Source: Marinomonas ushuaiensis DSM 15871 (GTDB lineage: Bacteria; Pseudomonadota; Gammaproteobacteria; Pseudomonadales; Marinomonadaceae). Taken from it: a DNA stretch of 64,000 bases. Each line of letters opens with the position of its first letter. Positions within the stretch are counted from its first letter, which is position 1. Positions 35,009-42,868 of the stretch are shown here, piece by piece. The stretch is from NCBI RefSeq assembly GCF_000521805.1, contig NZ_JAMB01000003.1:186001-250000 (forward strand), read 5' to 3'. The notes under the pieces are model-generated. The model was not told the DNA's origin and did no database searches. It worked only from the letters and a program-made list of their open reading frames with translations. The position numbers were made by a program, and so were the translations under genes.

Positions 35009-36727
35009 ATGCCACTTAAACACACACAATGGATTACAGCTTTAATTGCTGTTCTACTCACATTACCTGTTATCATTGGTTTGATTGGCACCTTGCTTCC
35101 TGCGTTTCAGTTTTTCCCACCACTTGGCGAATATCAATTTTCTACCGCACCTTGGCGAAATGTTTTTGCACAAGGCGAGTTTTATTCCAGCTTAAAACTT
35201 ACTCTCATCACGGGAATTGGTGGACCATTACTGTCACTTTGGTTAGCCTTGTCCTTGTTAGCTTGGGGTTATGAGCGACCTTTTTTTCGTAAAATAGAAA
35301 CCTTGCTGTCGCCTATTTTAGCGGTTCCTCATGCGGCTATTGCGATTGGGTTATTATTTTTATTAAGTCCATCCGGTTGGCTAGTTCGTATTTTTAGTCC
35401 TTGGTTGACTGGTTTTGATAGACCGCCAAATTGGATAACAGTACAAGATCCTTTCGGCCTTTCCCTTATCTTTGCTTTGATTATCAAAGAAATGCCCTAC
35501 TTGCTGTTTGTTATGCTGGCAGCCATGAAGAGCATTAAAGCAAGAGAAAACATTCAAGCTTGCCAAGCACTTGGTTACAGCCGCTTTACTTTATGGCGAA
35601 AAGTTTTAATTCCTCAGCTTTATCCTATTATCCGTTTACCGATTTTTATCGTTGTCGCCTTTAGCCTTACTGTTGTGGATTTGGCTTTGGTTATCGGCCC
35701 AAATACGCCTTCGACCCTAGCTGTCACTTTATATCGTTGGTTCAATGACCCAGATTTATCCATGCGCTTTATGGCAAGTGCAGGCGCCACGTTTTTAATG
35801 GTGACCATTGTTCTTGTATTAGGCGGATGGGAAATCGCACATAGAGCATTCAGCGCCTTCACACGATGCGAACGAAGTGATGGTAAACGTAAAGGCATAA
35901 CTGATATTTTATTAGGTGCTGGCGTTGTGTTCGGTTTAGTGACGCTCTTAAATGCTTTTGCTGCTTTAGCCTTGTTACCTATTTGGTCTTTAGCGAAACG
36001 CTGGCGTTTTCCTGATGCGTTACCATCTACATGGACATGGGACAATATAGAACGTGCGACGCCATTATTAATAGAACTTACATCCAATACCTTACTGATT
36101 GCTTTTTCCGCTACATTGATTGCCTGTGCGGCCAGTTTGTTCATGCTAGAAACGAAACGCCAAAGCATGGCCAAATCAAACAAAGCCTCCCAGCAACACG
36201 CTTTTGATTGGCTAATTTATGTGCCTATCTTGCTCCCACAAATTGGTTTCTTATTTGGGCTGCATGTTTTACTCATTTATCTAAACCTAAATGGCAGTAT
36301 TTGCGCCATCATCGCATTGCATCTTATGTATGTACTGCCGTATGTTTATCTCACATTAAAAGGCCCTTACTTGGCTTATAATGAAAACTATTTATTACAA
36401 GCTAATCGATTAAATAACCGTCCTTGGCGTCATTACTTTATTATTAAAATAGCCATGCTGAAACCCGCGTTGTTTACGGCTTTCGCTATGGGATTTTCCG
36501 TGAGTATTGCTCAGTATTTACCAACTCTCATTGCAGGTGAAGGCCGACACAGTACATTGACAACAGAAGCCATCGCACAAGCGGCATCGGGTGATAGAAA
36601 ACAAGTTGGCAGTATGGCATTGTTACAGGCGCTCTTCCCTGTCATTGTATTTTGGTTAGCTCAAATCATTCCAACTCGTTGGACAAAATGGCGACTTGCC
36701 ATGAAGAACTTTTTTCAAAAAGGATAA
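35009..36727 (+). CDS. ynjC: ABC transporter permease, YnjC-like (double-length)
   Basis: A 572-residue inner-membrane permease with about twelve hydrophobic segments. It is two fused BPD_transp_1 units in one chain, as in the YnjC/ThiP/FbpB type. The EAA-like loops appear around ACQALGYSRFTLWRKVLIP (about residues 187-205) and in the second half at QANRLNNRPWRHYFIIKI. It lies 75 bp downstream of ynjB. It would carry the ligand delivered by YnjB across the membrane using YnjD. Confidence 0.88.
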   Translation: MPLKHTQWITALIAVLLTLPVIIGLIGTLLPAFQFFPPLGEYQFSTAPWRNVFAQGEFYSSLKLTLITGIGGPLLSLWLALSLLAWGYERPFFRKIETLLSPILAVPHAAIAIGLLFLLSPSGWLVRIFSPWLTGFDRPPNWITVQDPFGLSLIFALIIKEMPYLLFVMLAAMKSIKARENIQACQALGYSRFTLWRKVLIPQLYPIIRLPIFIVVAFSLTVVDLALVIGPNTPSTLAVTLYRWFNDPDLSMRFMASAGATFLMVTIVLVLGGWEIAHRAFSAFTRCERSDGKRKGITDILLGAGVVFGLVTLLNAFAALALLPIWSLAKRWRFPDALPSTWTWDNIERATPLLIELTSNTLLIAFSATLIACAASLFMLETKRQSMAKSNKASQQHAFDWLIYVPILLPQIGFLFGLHVLLIYLNLNGSICAIIALHLMYVLPYVYLTLKGPYLAYNENYLLQANRLNNRPWRHYFIIKIAMLKPALFTAFAMGFSVSIAQYLPTLIAGEGRHSTLTTEAIAQAASGDRKQVGSMALLQALFPVIVFWLAQIIPTRWTKWRLAMKNFFQKG

Positions 36728-36730
36728 ATT

Positions 36731-37366
36731 GTGCTCAGCGTAAAAGGTTTTACTCTGTCATCCACTGACAAAACTCTTATTAGAGACCTAAGCTTTGACA
36801 TTGCTGACGGCCAAGTATTATCCATCATGGGTCCAAGCGGCATTGGTAAATCCAGCTTGTTGCATTTTCTAAGTGGTACCTTGTCTCATTCCCTAACGGC
36901 AACGGGTGAGGCTTTCCTTAACGATGATGCACTTCACACAAAACCAACCGAAGCTCGCAAAGTGGGATTATTGCAACAAATGCCCTTGTTGTTTCCTCAC
37001 ATGAGCATTATTGAAAATCTTCTCTTCGCTATTCCTGCCGATGTCACAAAAGAAACACGCCGCGAACTGATTCGAAATGCTTTAGAAAAGCTGGGCATGT
37101 CAGATAAAGCCAACGCCATGCCTAAAGAACTGTCTGGCGGCCAGCAAGCTCGTGTTGCCCTGCTTCGTACTTTACTCGCCAAACCTGACTATCTTTTACT
37201 GGACGAACCCTTTAGCAAGCTTGACCCTGCCCTGAGGCGTGACGTGCGAGCATTTGTTCTGGCGGAAATCCGTCAAGCCAACATCCCTGCATTACTTGTT
37301 ACACACGATTCTGAAGATGCCAAGGCTATGGCTGGGAAATGTTTGGAAATAGATGCAGCGAAATAA
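36731..37366 (+). CDS. ynjD: ABC transporter ATP-binding protein, YnjD-like
   Basis: A 211-residue ATPase with Walker A GPSGIGKSS (about residues 34-42), Q-loop, signature LSGGQQARVAL (about residues 134-144) and Walker B LLLDEPFSKLDP. It starts at GTG 36731-36733, 3 bp after the ynjC stop, preceded by AAAGGAT in the end of ynjC. It powers the ynjBCD importer. Confidence 0.9.
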   Translation: MLSVKGFTLSSTDKTLIRDLSFDIADGQVLSIMGPSGIGKSSLLHFLSGTLSHSLTATGEAFLNDDALHTKPTEARKVGLLQQMPLLFPHMSIIENLLFAIPADVTKETRRELIRNALEKLGMSDKANAMPKELSGGQQARVALLRTLLAKPDYLLLDEPFSKLDPALRRDVRAFVLAEIRQANIPALLVTHDSEDAKAMAGKCLEIDAAK

Positions 37367-37437
37367 AGTGAACCTAAAGCAACACGTATGTCTAAATTAA
37401 CCACTGAGTTTGCAATCGCAAAACCTAGCTAAAACAT

Positions 37438-37575
37438 ATGCTAGAGGCTGATGATTCTGGAAATTATGATTTGTATATCAAACATTTTGAATTAAAAGAC
37501 CTGATTGGTTTCACCAAAGAACGCTTTGAAAGTGATGTTAAGCAGATGCATGAAAAAATGGCATCTGGTATTTAA
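37438..37575 (+). pseudogene. Truncated gene fragment
   Basis: A 45-codon frame (MLEADDSGNYDLYIKHFELKD and on) lies in the 267-bp gap after ynjD. The ADxxGDYxxF...LTKExF spacing recalls a small SnoaL-like/DUF family seen in marine bacteria whose members continue well beyond this point. It has no clear ribosome site and ends abruptly. A second tiny frame (37388-37432, MSKLTTEFAIAKPS) precedes it in another phase. It is probably the decayed remnant of one gene. Family similarity is from memory and weak. Confidence 0.35.
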
Positions 37576-37633
37576 ACAATGCTTCGGTTCATTAAGCTAA
37601 ACCAACCCTTAAACATGGATTAAGAGACAATAC

Positions 37634-38590
37634 TTAAAGCAACACTTTAGTTCTCTGATCTATTTTATAAATGGCTTTTTTCACATCATCTACATGTGTC
37701 AGGTTAATAATATGACTGGCGCCTTCTAACATAATGACTTCTACCTTCGATGATTTAAATATTTCAGGGGCTTTGGTCGCACTACCAGGGCGAACCAAGG
37801 TGTCATCTGTACCTTGTAGAACCGTGATGGGCATAGTAATAGCAGCAAACTGGGCTTGTAGATTTTCTAAGCTTGGACGAATAGCCAACACTTCATTATT
37901 AGAGTTCATCCACATATTGGGGAGTAAAAAATCCGGCACCCAATCCAACACATAATTAAACCATCGCGCCTCTGACAATACGGGATCTAGATCTCCTGCT
38001 AAAACAATGACACTCTTAACATAATTTGGATAATCTGCCGCTAACTTAGGGACTAACGAACCACCAAGGGAATGCCCAATCACGATGATTTTTTGTTGAT
38101 TATTTGCTTGCCAAATTTCTTCTAAGATAGGCTCAATCAAACGCGACTGATCGCTAAGCGAAACAGGAAATTCGTCGTCAGGATAGCTAGATTCACCCCA
38201 ACCAGGCCGGTCAATTGAATGCATTTTAAAGTCTTTTCTAAGAGCCGAATCCTCAAAGTATCGTGCAAAGGTTCCCCAACTTCCCGGTGTGCCATGCACA
38301 AACACAAGACTGGTTTTTTGTACCTCTGGATTTATATTGACACTTTTCTCACCTAAATTTGCTTGTTCAAAAGGTGAAGGCTGACTGGCAACATAATGAA
38401 GCTGGTAATTGTCTTGTTTGATGATGTGATTCGTAATCAAACCAGCCGCATTCATCACACGCCCAGCAATGATTTTATTATTATCAATTTCATTGTTTTT
38501 ATCCAATTCGCTATCGACAGAACAAGCACTTATAAAAAAGACAGCAAAGGCAAGAATGCCTATACGGTAACAACTAGGTTTAAACGTCAT
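37634..38590 (-). CDS. Alpha/beta hydrolase, predicted lipoprotein
   Basis: A 318-residue hydrolase with a lipoprotein signal peptide (FISAC lipobox, Cys about residue 23). The fold is recognised by the HGTPGSWGTF oxyanion region (about residues 99-108), the nucleophile elbow GHSLGGS (Ser about residue 170), a late GTDDTLV Asp region and the catalytic His in GASHIINL (about residue 292). It probably sits in the periplasm attached to a membrane. Substrate is unknown. Monocistronic. Confidence 0.88.
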   Translation of the reverse strand: MTFKPSCYRIGILAFAVFFISACSVDSELDKNNEIDNNKIIAGRVMNAAGLITNHIIKQDNYQLHYVASQPSPFEQANLGEKSVNINPEVQKTSLVFVHGTPGSWGTFARYFEDSALRKDFKMHSIDRPGWGESSYPDDEFPVSLSDQSRLIEPILEEIWQANNQQKIIVIGHSLGGSLVPKLAADYPNYVKSVIVLAGDLDPVLSEARWFNYVLDWVPDFLLPNMWMNSNNEVLAIRPSLENLQAQFAAITMPITVLQGTDDTLVRPGSATKAPEIFKSSKVEVIMLEGASHIINLTHVDDVKKAIYKIDQRTKVLL

Positions 38591-38709
38591 GGAAGTGTTT
38601 ACTCATTGAATTAAGATCACAAAACAGCAATATGTTTATTAGACGTTAGAGAATTTTAAAAATTACAGTTCATCCTAAAAACGATTTATCTTAAAACAGC
38701 CGACGTTAG

Positions 38710-39804
38710 TTAATGACCCACCACCCTTTGAATCAATACTTCATAGTTGGAAAGTAACAGGTCCGATTGATATTGATTCACTTGTGGTGCTGGTGTTTTA
38801 TTTTCAATCAGTTTTTGAATGAGATCTACGGCGTATTTGGCTTCTTGCTTTGGATTACTAATATCACTTTGATATAAATACTCGTCACCAAATAGTTCTG
38901 GGTAAACTTGGCGATTCGGTAAAACAGGAACACACCCAAGAGCAACCGCTTCTAACACTGCAAGACCTTGAAATTCGTGTAACGCCGTAGATAAAACAAG
39001 ATCTGATGAACCAAGAAACGCTAAATAGTCCTCTCTGTTTTCGGCAAAACCAAATTGTCTAATACGATGAAAATACTGCGTTTTAATTTGTTCGAATTCT
39101 TTTGGAATCGAGCGAAATTGCTCTCCAAGAATCGCAATTTCATACGCTATCGAACGCGCTTCTAACTCTTCTAAAATAGCCAATAGTCGATCTGGCCCTT
39201 TGTCGAACTCCCAACGGGCCGACCAAACCAACTTAACGCTATCAGTACCGGATTTTTCAATTCTATTTTGCTGTTCCATTGAATCTAGTGGGACAGGCAG
39301 TATTTTAGATTTTGCTTCTGTATTGATAAGCCAATCTGGCGATACATAGTCAGGCAGTTTTTTTAATAACGCCCGTGCACCATCAAAGAATGAATCTTGA
39401 TTGAATCGACTGTTAAACACACATAAGTCTGCGGCCAAAGCACTGTATAAAGTGACCATTTGCATTTCTATCAAACCTTGCTGCTTATCACTGGCTGGAT
39501 AAGCAAACTGGTTCTCATGGAAGTACAGCAACCAAGGAATGTTTTGCAAATCAGGACAAAACGCTTTTAAACCAACACAGTCCGTCATTGATGTCGCAAT
39601 AACAAGATCGTAAGGCTTTTCTAATGCGCTTTTAAATTTAGGATCAAAAGCAAAACTCATCGCATTCCCACGGATTCGCCATGCAAAATGACGTGCGGGC
39701 AAAGATAAGTATTCCCAACGGTGCTGATTCAAACCATTCATTAAGGTGTTCGCCCACGCTTTGTGGCTGCTCGCTTCATAGGCGCTAATCAACAAAATTC
39801 GCAC
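38710..39804 (-). CDS. tRNA-queuosine alpha-mannosyltransferase-like protein (DUF3524 / GTDC1 family)
   Basis: A 364-residue GT-B glycosyltransferase. The N-terminal half has the DUF3524 hallmarks LLISAYEASSHKAWAN (residues 4-19), HENQFAYP and FNSRFNQDSF. The C-terminal half is the usual nucleotide-sugar-binding domain, with ALHEFQGLAVLEAVALGCVP (about residues 284-303). Human GTDC1 (QTMAN) adds mannose to queuosine in tRNA-Asp, and bacterial members share the fold. Whether this protein does the same is inferred by family. Located next to a divergent dienelactone hydrolase gene. Confidence 0.85.
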   Translation of the reverse strand: MRILLISAYEASSHKAWANTLMNGLNQHRWEYLSLPARHFAWRIRGNAMSFAFDPKFKSALEKPYDLVIATSMTDCVGLKAFCPDLQNIPWLLYFHENQFAYPASDKQQGLIEMQMVTLYSALAADLCVFNSRFNQDSFFDGARALLKKLPDYVSPDWLINTEAKSKILPVPLDSMEQQNRIEKSGTDSVKLVWSARWEFDKGPDRLLAILEELEARSIAYEIAILGEQFRSIPKEFEQIKTQYFHRIRQFGFAENREDYLAFLGSSDLVLSTALHEFQGLAVLEAVALGCVPVLPNRQVYPELFGDEYLYQSDISNPKQEAKYAVDLIQKLIENKTPAPQVNQYQSDLLLSNYEVLIQRVVGH

Positions 39805-39904
39805 GTTCCCGTTTCCTTTTTGCCTTAATTTTTATTTGCTTTATTGTCGCTGGCTCGCGGGTCGAATATCATGGTGAAAAATTCAGAATTATTAAAGGTT
39901 TACT

Positions 39905-40648
39905 ATGATCATCCAACATCACGATCAAGATATTAACACGCCAACAGGCACCATGCGCTGTACTGTTTATCGTCCTCAAGCTGAAGGTCGCTTTCCTTGT
40001 ATTTTCTTTTATTCTGAAATATTTCAACAGACGGCCCCCATTGCTCGTTCTGCTGCAATCATGGCGGGCCATGGTTTTGTGGTAATTGTTCCTGAAGTCT
40101 TTCATGAACTAAATCCAATCGGTACCGTATTGGGTTATGACGATGAAGGTAAAGACAAAGGCAACGCAGATAAATTCACTAAAACACTAGAAGCGCATGA
40201 CAGCGACACAGTTGCGATGATCAGTTATTTCGAACAGGAAGATTATTGCACTGGACAGTTTGGCTCTATGGGCGTTTGCCTTGGCGGTCATTTGGCTTAT
40301 CGAGCTGCGTTGAATCCTTGTATTCAAGGCGCTTTCTGCTTATACGCCACAGACATTCATTCAAACACGATTCCTTGTGATGAAGGCAATGACTCTTTCA
40401 CTCGAACCAATGAGATTGAAGGTGAAATTACGATGGTGTGGGGCAAACAAGACCCGCACGTTTCAACGCAAGGTCGTCAGAAAATTTACCAACAATTGAT
40501 CGACACGGACCGTTCATTCACTTGGCATGAATTCAACGGTCAACATGCCTTTATGCGCGACGAAGGCAATCGATATGATCCTGCCCTCGCTTTAGAATGC
40601 TACAACAAAGCGGTTGCCTTCTTTCAGCGCACCCTTCGTTTAGCCTAA
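39905..40648 (+). CDS. Dienelactone hydrolase family protein
   Basis: A 247-residue alpha/beta hydrolase of the dienelactone hydrolase family. The predicted catalytic triad is Cys in GSMGVCLGGH (about residue 124), Asp in WGKQDPHV and His in GQHAFMRDE. The Glu in YSEIF (about residue 38) that activates the Cys is also kept. Many such proteins have no link to aromatic degradation; the true substrate is unknown. AAAGG lies before the ATG. Confidence 0.88.
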   Translation: MIIQHHDQDINTPTGTMRCTVYRPQAEGRFPCIFFYSEIFQQTAPIARSAAIMAGHGFVVIVPEVFHELNPIGTVLGYDDEGKDKGNADKFTKTLEAHDSDTVAMISYFEQEDYCTGQFGSMGVCLGGHLAYRAALNPCIQGAFCLYATDIHSNTIPCDEGNDSFTRTNEIEGEITMVWGKQDPHVSTQGRQKIYQQLIDTDRSFTWHEFNGQHAFMRDEGNRYDPALALECYNKAVAFFQRTLRLA

Positions 40649-40707
40649 CAATTCAAAAGCAGTTTTAATCTAAGAAAACAGTGTCAGTCTAATAAGGTGA
40701 CGCGAGC

Positions 40708-41262
40708 TTATTGCTCGCCTCGCCACATTGGCGTCATGGCGCATTCACCCAGCTCACCCGAAATCCACATTTCACCGTCTTGTATTGTGACGTTAAGCTG
40801 CATAGAACGAGTACAGATTTTAGCTAAGGCTTGTACCTGTGATTCTGGAAACTGCAAGACACGCAGATTATTAAAACGACTGGTTTTACTTTTATTCTGA
40901 TCCCACCAAATATCGGACTTGTCATTATAATTAACCACCACCACATTATGAGCGCGACCACAGGCTTTACGTAAACGCTTTTCATCTGGCTGCCCTAACT
41001 CAATCCAAAGTAACACTTCATCAGAATAGTTTTTTTGCCACAGATCGGGCTCATCTTCTGTGCTAATGCCTTTTGTGAAACTAAGTTGCTCGCCACCTTC
41101 TTTTTCATCAGCCAACAAAGCAAACACGGCCAAACGCACCATCATGCGCTCTTCTGTTTCAGAAGGATGTAACGCCAAGGTTAAGTCATAGCTTTGATAA
41201 TGGTTTCGATCCATATCGGATACTTGTACCGATGCTTTGTAAACAGTTGCTTTAGTCGCCAT
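40708..41262 (-). CDS. yaeQ: YaeQ family protein
   Basis: A 184-residue protein starting MATKATVYKASVQVSDMDR, typical of YaeQ, and containing LALHPSETEERMMVRLAVFAL and WIELGQPDEKRLRKA. The fold is PD-(D/E)xK nuclease-like, but E. coli YaeQ has no confirmed activity; suppression of an rfaH defect has been reported for it. The ATG at 41260-41262 is used, as an upstream in-frame GTG would add three residues absent from the family. Confidence 0.92.
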   Translation of the reverse strand: MATKATVYKASVQVSDMDRNHYQSYDLTLALHPSETEERMMVRLAVFALLADEKEGGEQLSFTKGISTEDEPDLWQKNYSDEVLLWIELGQPDEKRLRKACGRAHNVVVVNYNDKSDIWWDQNKSKTSRFNNLRVLQFPESQVQALAKICTRSMQLNVTIQDGEMWISGELGECAMTPMWRGEQ

Positions 41263-41365
41263 TGGAGTCACTTACTACACTTATTAAATTTAAGAAAAGG
41301 ACAATAAAATTCGCGACGAATTATACAGTAAAAAATACATACTATGTGTTTATCTAAAAACTGTT

Positions 41366-41575
41366 TTAATGATCAATAGAAGTTTCATGATCTTGCAACA
41401 AATCACTTTCTGTAACCTGCCCTTTAGTCGCGGATGAAATTCGCCGAATATACTTGGCAGGAGAACGTTTATGAATATGAAGCCAATTCCATACATGAGC
41501 TTGCTTTACTCCTAAAATCTGAGCAAGTGCTGTTTGACTTCCTACAATTTTAACGGCTTTCTCAATTGCTGACAT
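41366..41575 (-). CDS. YdaS/Cro-like helix-turn-helix protein
   Basis: A 69-residue protein of the YdaS type, the Cro-like regulator found opposite phage repressors. The helix-turn-helix is AQILGVKQAHVWNWLHIHK (about residues 18-36), followed by the SPAKYIRRISSATKGQVTESDL stretch typical of YdaS. It lies divergent from the CI-like gene, 84 bp apart, reproducing a phage immunity switch. It is preceded by a good promoter with an operator-like palindrome inside it. No other phage genes are in the window, so this may be a domesticated remnant. Confidence 0.83.
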   Translation of the reverse strand: MSAIEKAVKIVGSQTALAQILGVKQAHVWNWLHIHKRSPAKYIRRISSATKGQVTESDLLQDHETSIDH

Positions 41576-41588
41576 ACCACCTCCATTA

Positions 41589-41624
41589 ACAATTTTTATT
41601 GTATATAATGACAGTTTTTATTGT
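41589..41624. promoter_or_regulatory. Two operator-like palindromes between ydaS-like and CI-like genes
   Basis: ACAATTTTTATTGT at 41589-41602 (perfect ACAAT-4-ATTGT) and ACAGTTTTTATTGT at 41611-41624 are 22 bp apart centre to centre, two helical turns. This is the arrangement of cooperative CI/Cro operators. A third, related copy lies before csrA. Confidence 0.75.
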
Positions 41625-41631
41625 TTGTCAA
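41602..41631 (-). promoter_or_regulatory. Predicted promoter of the ydaS-like gene
   Basis: On the minus strand a consensus TTGACA (41626-41631) is 18 bp from TATATA (41602-41607), or 17 bp from TTATAT. Operator 41611-41624 fills the spacer and operator 41589-41602 overlaps the start region, so repressor binding would block RNA polymerase. Confidence 0.6.
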
Positions 41632-41659
41632 ATACAGATAAAGTTGTAATTATCGGCTC

Positions 41660-42301
41660 ATGACAATTGCCGATCGCGTTAAAGAAAAAAGAGCTGAATT
41701 AGGACTGACTCAAGCAGAGTTAGCGAAGCGTGTCGGTATTTCGCAACAGTCGTTACAAAAAATCGAAGATGGAGGAACTCAAAACCCTCGAAAGCTCCTA
41801 AACCTTGCAAAAGAACTTAAATGCACCCCTGAATGGTTACAACTGGGTTATATTGGTGAAGTAAGAGAAAACGCATCATCATACCTTGATAACATTGCTT
41901 ATCAAGGTCACTTCAACAAACGCCCTGTTATCAGAGACATTCAAAGCATTGATTGGTCTAAAGCTAATGACTTTAATAGCCAAGAAGAATGGTTAGAAGT
42001 TTCAAGCGGAACATCGCAAGATGCTTTTTGGTTGACTGTTTCAGGAGACAGTATGATGTCCACTTCAGGTATAAGTATTTCTGAGAAGCACCTAATACTC
42101 GTCGAACCACAACAAACCGCACACAACGGTGATATGGTTATCGTACGAATGAAAGACAGAAATGAAGTGGCATTTAAAAAACTGGTTATAGATACTGGTC
42201 TTATTTACCTTGCCTCTTTAAATTCTAGTTATCGCCCAATTGAAATGACAGACAACTTTTCCTTTATAGGAATTGTAAAAGAAGCAAGACTTCTTCTTTA
42301 A
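41660..42301 (+). CDS. CI-like phage repressor (HTH and S24 peptidase)
   Basis: A 213-residue repressor. Residues about 5-65 form an HTH_3 domain (LTQAELAKRVGISQQSLQKI). Residues about 100-210 form a LexA/CI S24 domain with catalytic Ser in VSGDSMM (about residue 129) and Lys in VAFKKL (about residue 169). This suggests self-cleavage on RecA activation after DNA damage. No ribosome site precedes the ATG, and a TTGTTT-18-TGTAAT promoter would begin transcription within a few bases of it, so the mRNA may be leaderless like lambda cI. It is followed by csrA on the same strand. Confidence 0.88.
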   Translation: MTIADRVKEKRAELGLTQAELAKRVGISQQSLQKIEDGGTQNPRKLLNLAKELKCTPEWLQLGYIGEVRENASSYLDNIAYQGHFNKRPVIRDIQSIDWSKANDFNSQEEWLEVSSGTSQDAFWLTVSGDSMMSTSGISISEKHLILVEPQQTAHNGDMVIVRMKDRNEVAFKKLVIDTGLIYLASLNSSYRPIEMTDNFSFIGIVKEARLLL

Positions 42302-42375
42302 GCTATTTACAAAAGCCTGCCTAAATACTACCTTTACGCCTTATATGAAAAAGTTATATAACTACAACTTAATAA

Positions 42376-42404
42376 TTGACAATAAACAAATAAAACTGTA
42401 ATCA
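42376..42404 (+). promoter_or_regulatory. csrA promoter region with operator-like site
   Basis: TTGACA (42376-42381) is followed by ACAAATAAAACTGT (42386-42399), a 12-of-14 match to the reverse complement of operator ACAGTTTTTATTGT in the ydaS promoter, and then TAATCA as a weak -10 at 17-bp spacing. The whole block aligns with the ydaS promoter, so the CI-like protein could repress csrA. Confidence 0.5.
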
Positions 42405-42436
42405 TTATGTGTCAACAACAATCAAAGGAGTGAATT

Positions 42437-42622
42437 ATGTTAGTCATTACACGACGCATAGGAGAAACCATCAATATCGGAGACGATACGGAAGTCACAA
42501 TATTAGACGTTAAAGGTAGCCAAGTTCGTATAGGCATAAAAGCCCCTAAAGAGGTTGCCGTCCATCGCGAAGAGATTTACAACCGTATTAAAGAAGGCGA
42601 TGCTACAGAGTCAAAGCCTTAA
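42437..42622 (+). CDS. csrA: Carbon storage regulator CsrA
   Basis: A 61-residue RNA-binding protein with the standard CsrA/RsmA sequence: [31 protein letters not shown] and [11 protein letters not shown], keeping the Leu4 and Arg44-type RNA contacts. It binds GGA motifs in mRNAs to control translation of metabolism, motility and biofilm genes. AAAGGAG gives a strong ribosome site. It is not next to alaS or tRNA-Ser as main csrA copies usually are, so this may be a second copy tied to the phage-type switch beside it. The 246 bp to the next gene show no feature. Confidence 0.93.
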   Translation: MLVITRRIGETINIGDDTEVTILDVKGSQVRIGIKAPKEVAVHREEIYNRIKEGDATESKP

Positions 42623-42868
42623 TAAAAAAGAGCATCTTTAGGTCTAGAAATTAAAGCACAACCTTTTGTATAGAATTTACAAAAGTTTCTCTCTCGATTG
42701 AGTAGGTCAATTTTAGCTAGTCGGATCTGAGATGGTTTAGTCGATCCAGCTTCGCGTTATTTTCGCCTTATCAAAAAATCAGCATTAAAGTTTACCTTAG
42801 CAAGCCTTAGTGCTGATTCGCATTCACCTAAAAACCACTTATAACATCTCGATAATTTATAGGAATAT

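Noticed and set aside
35620-36183. 187-codon minus-strand frame opposite ynjC
   Set aside because: Composition is that of an antisense shadow of a membrane protein, and ynjC is unambiguous on the other strand.
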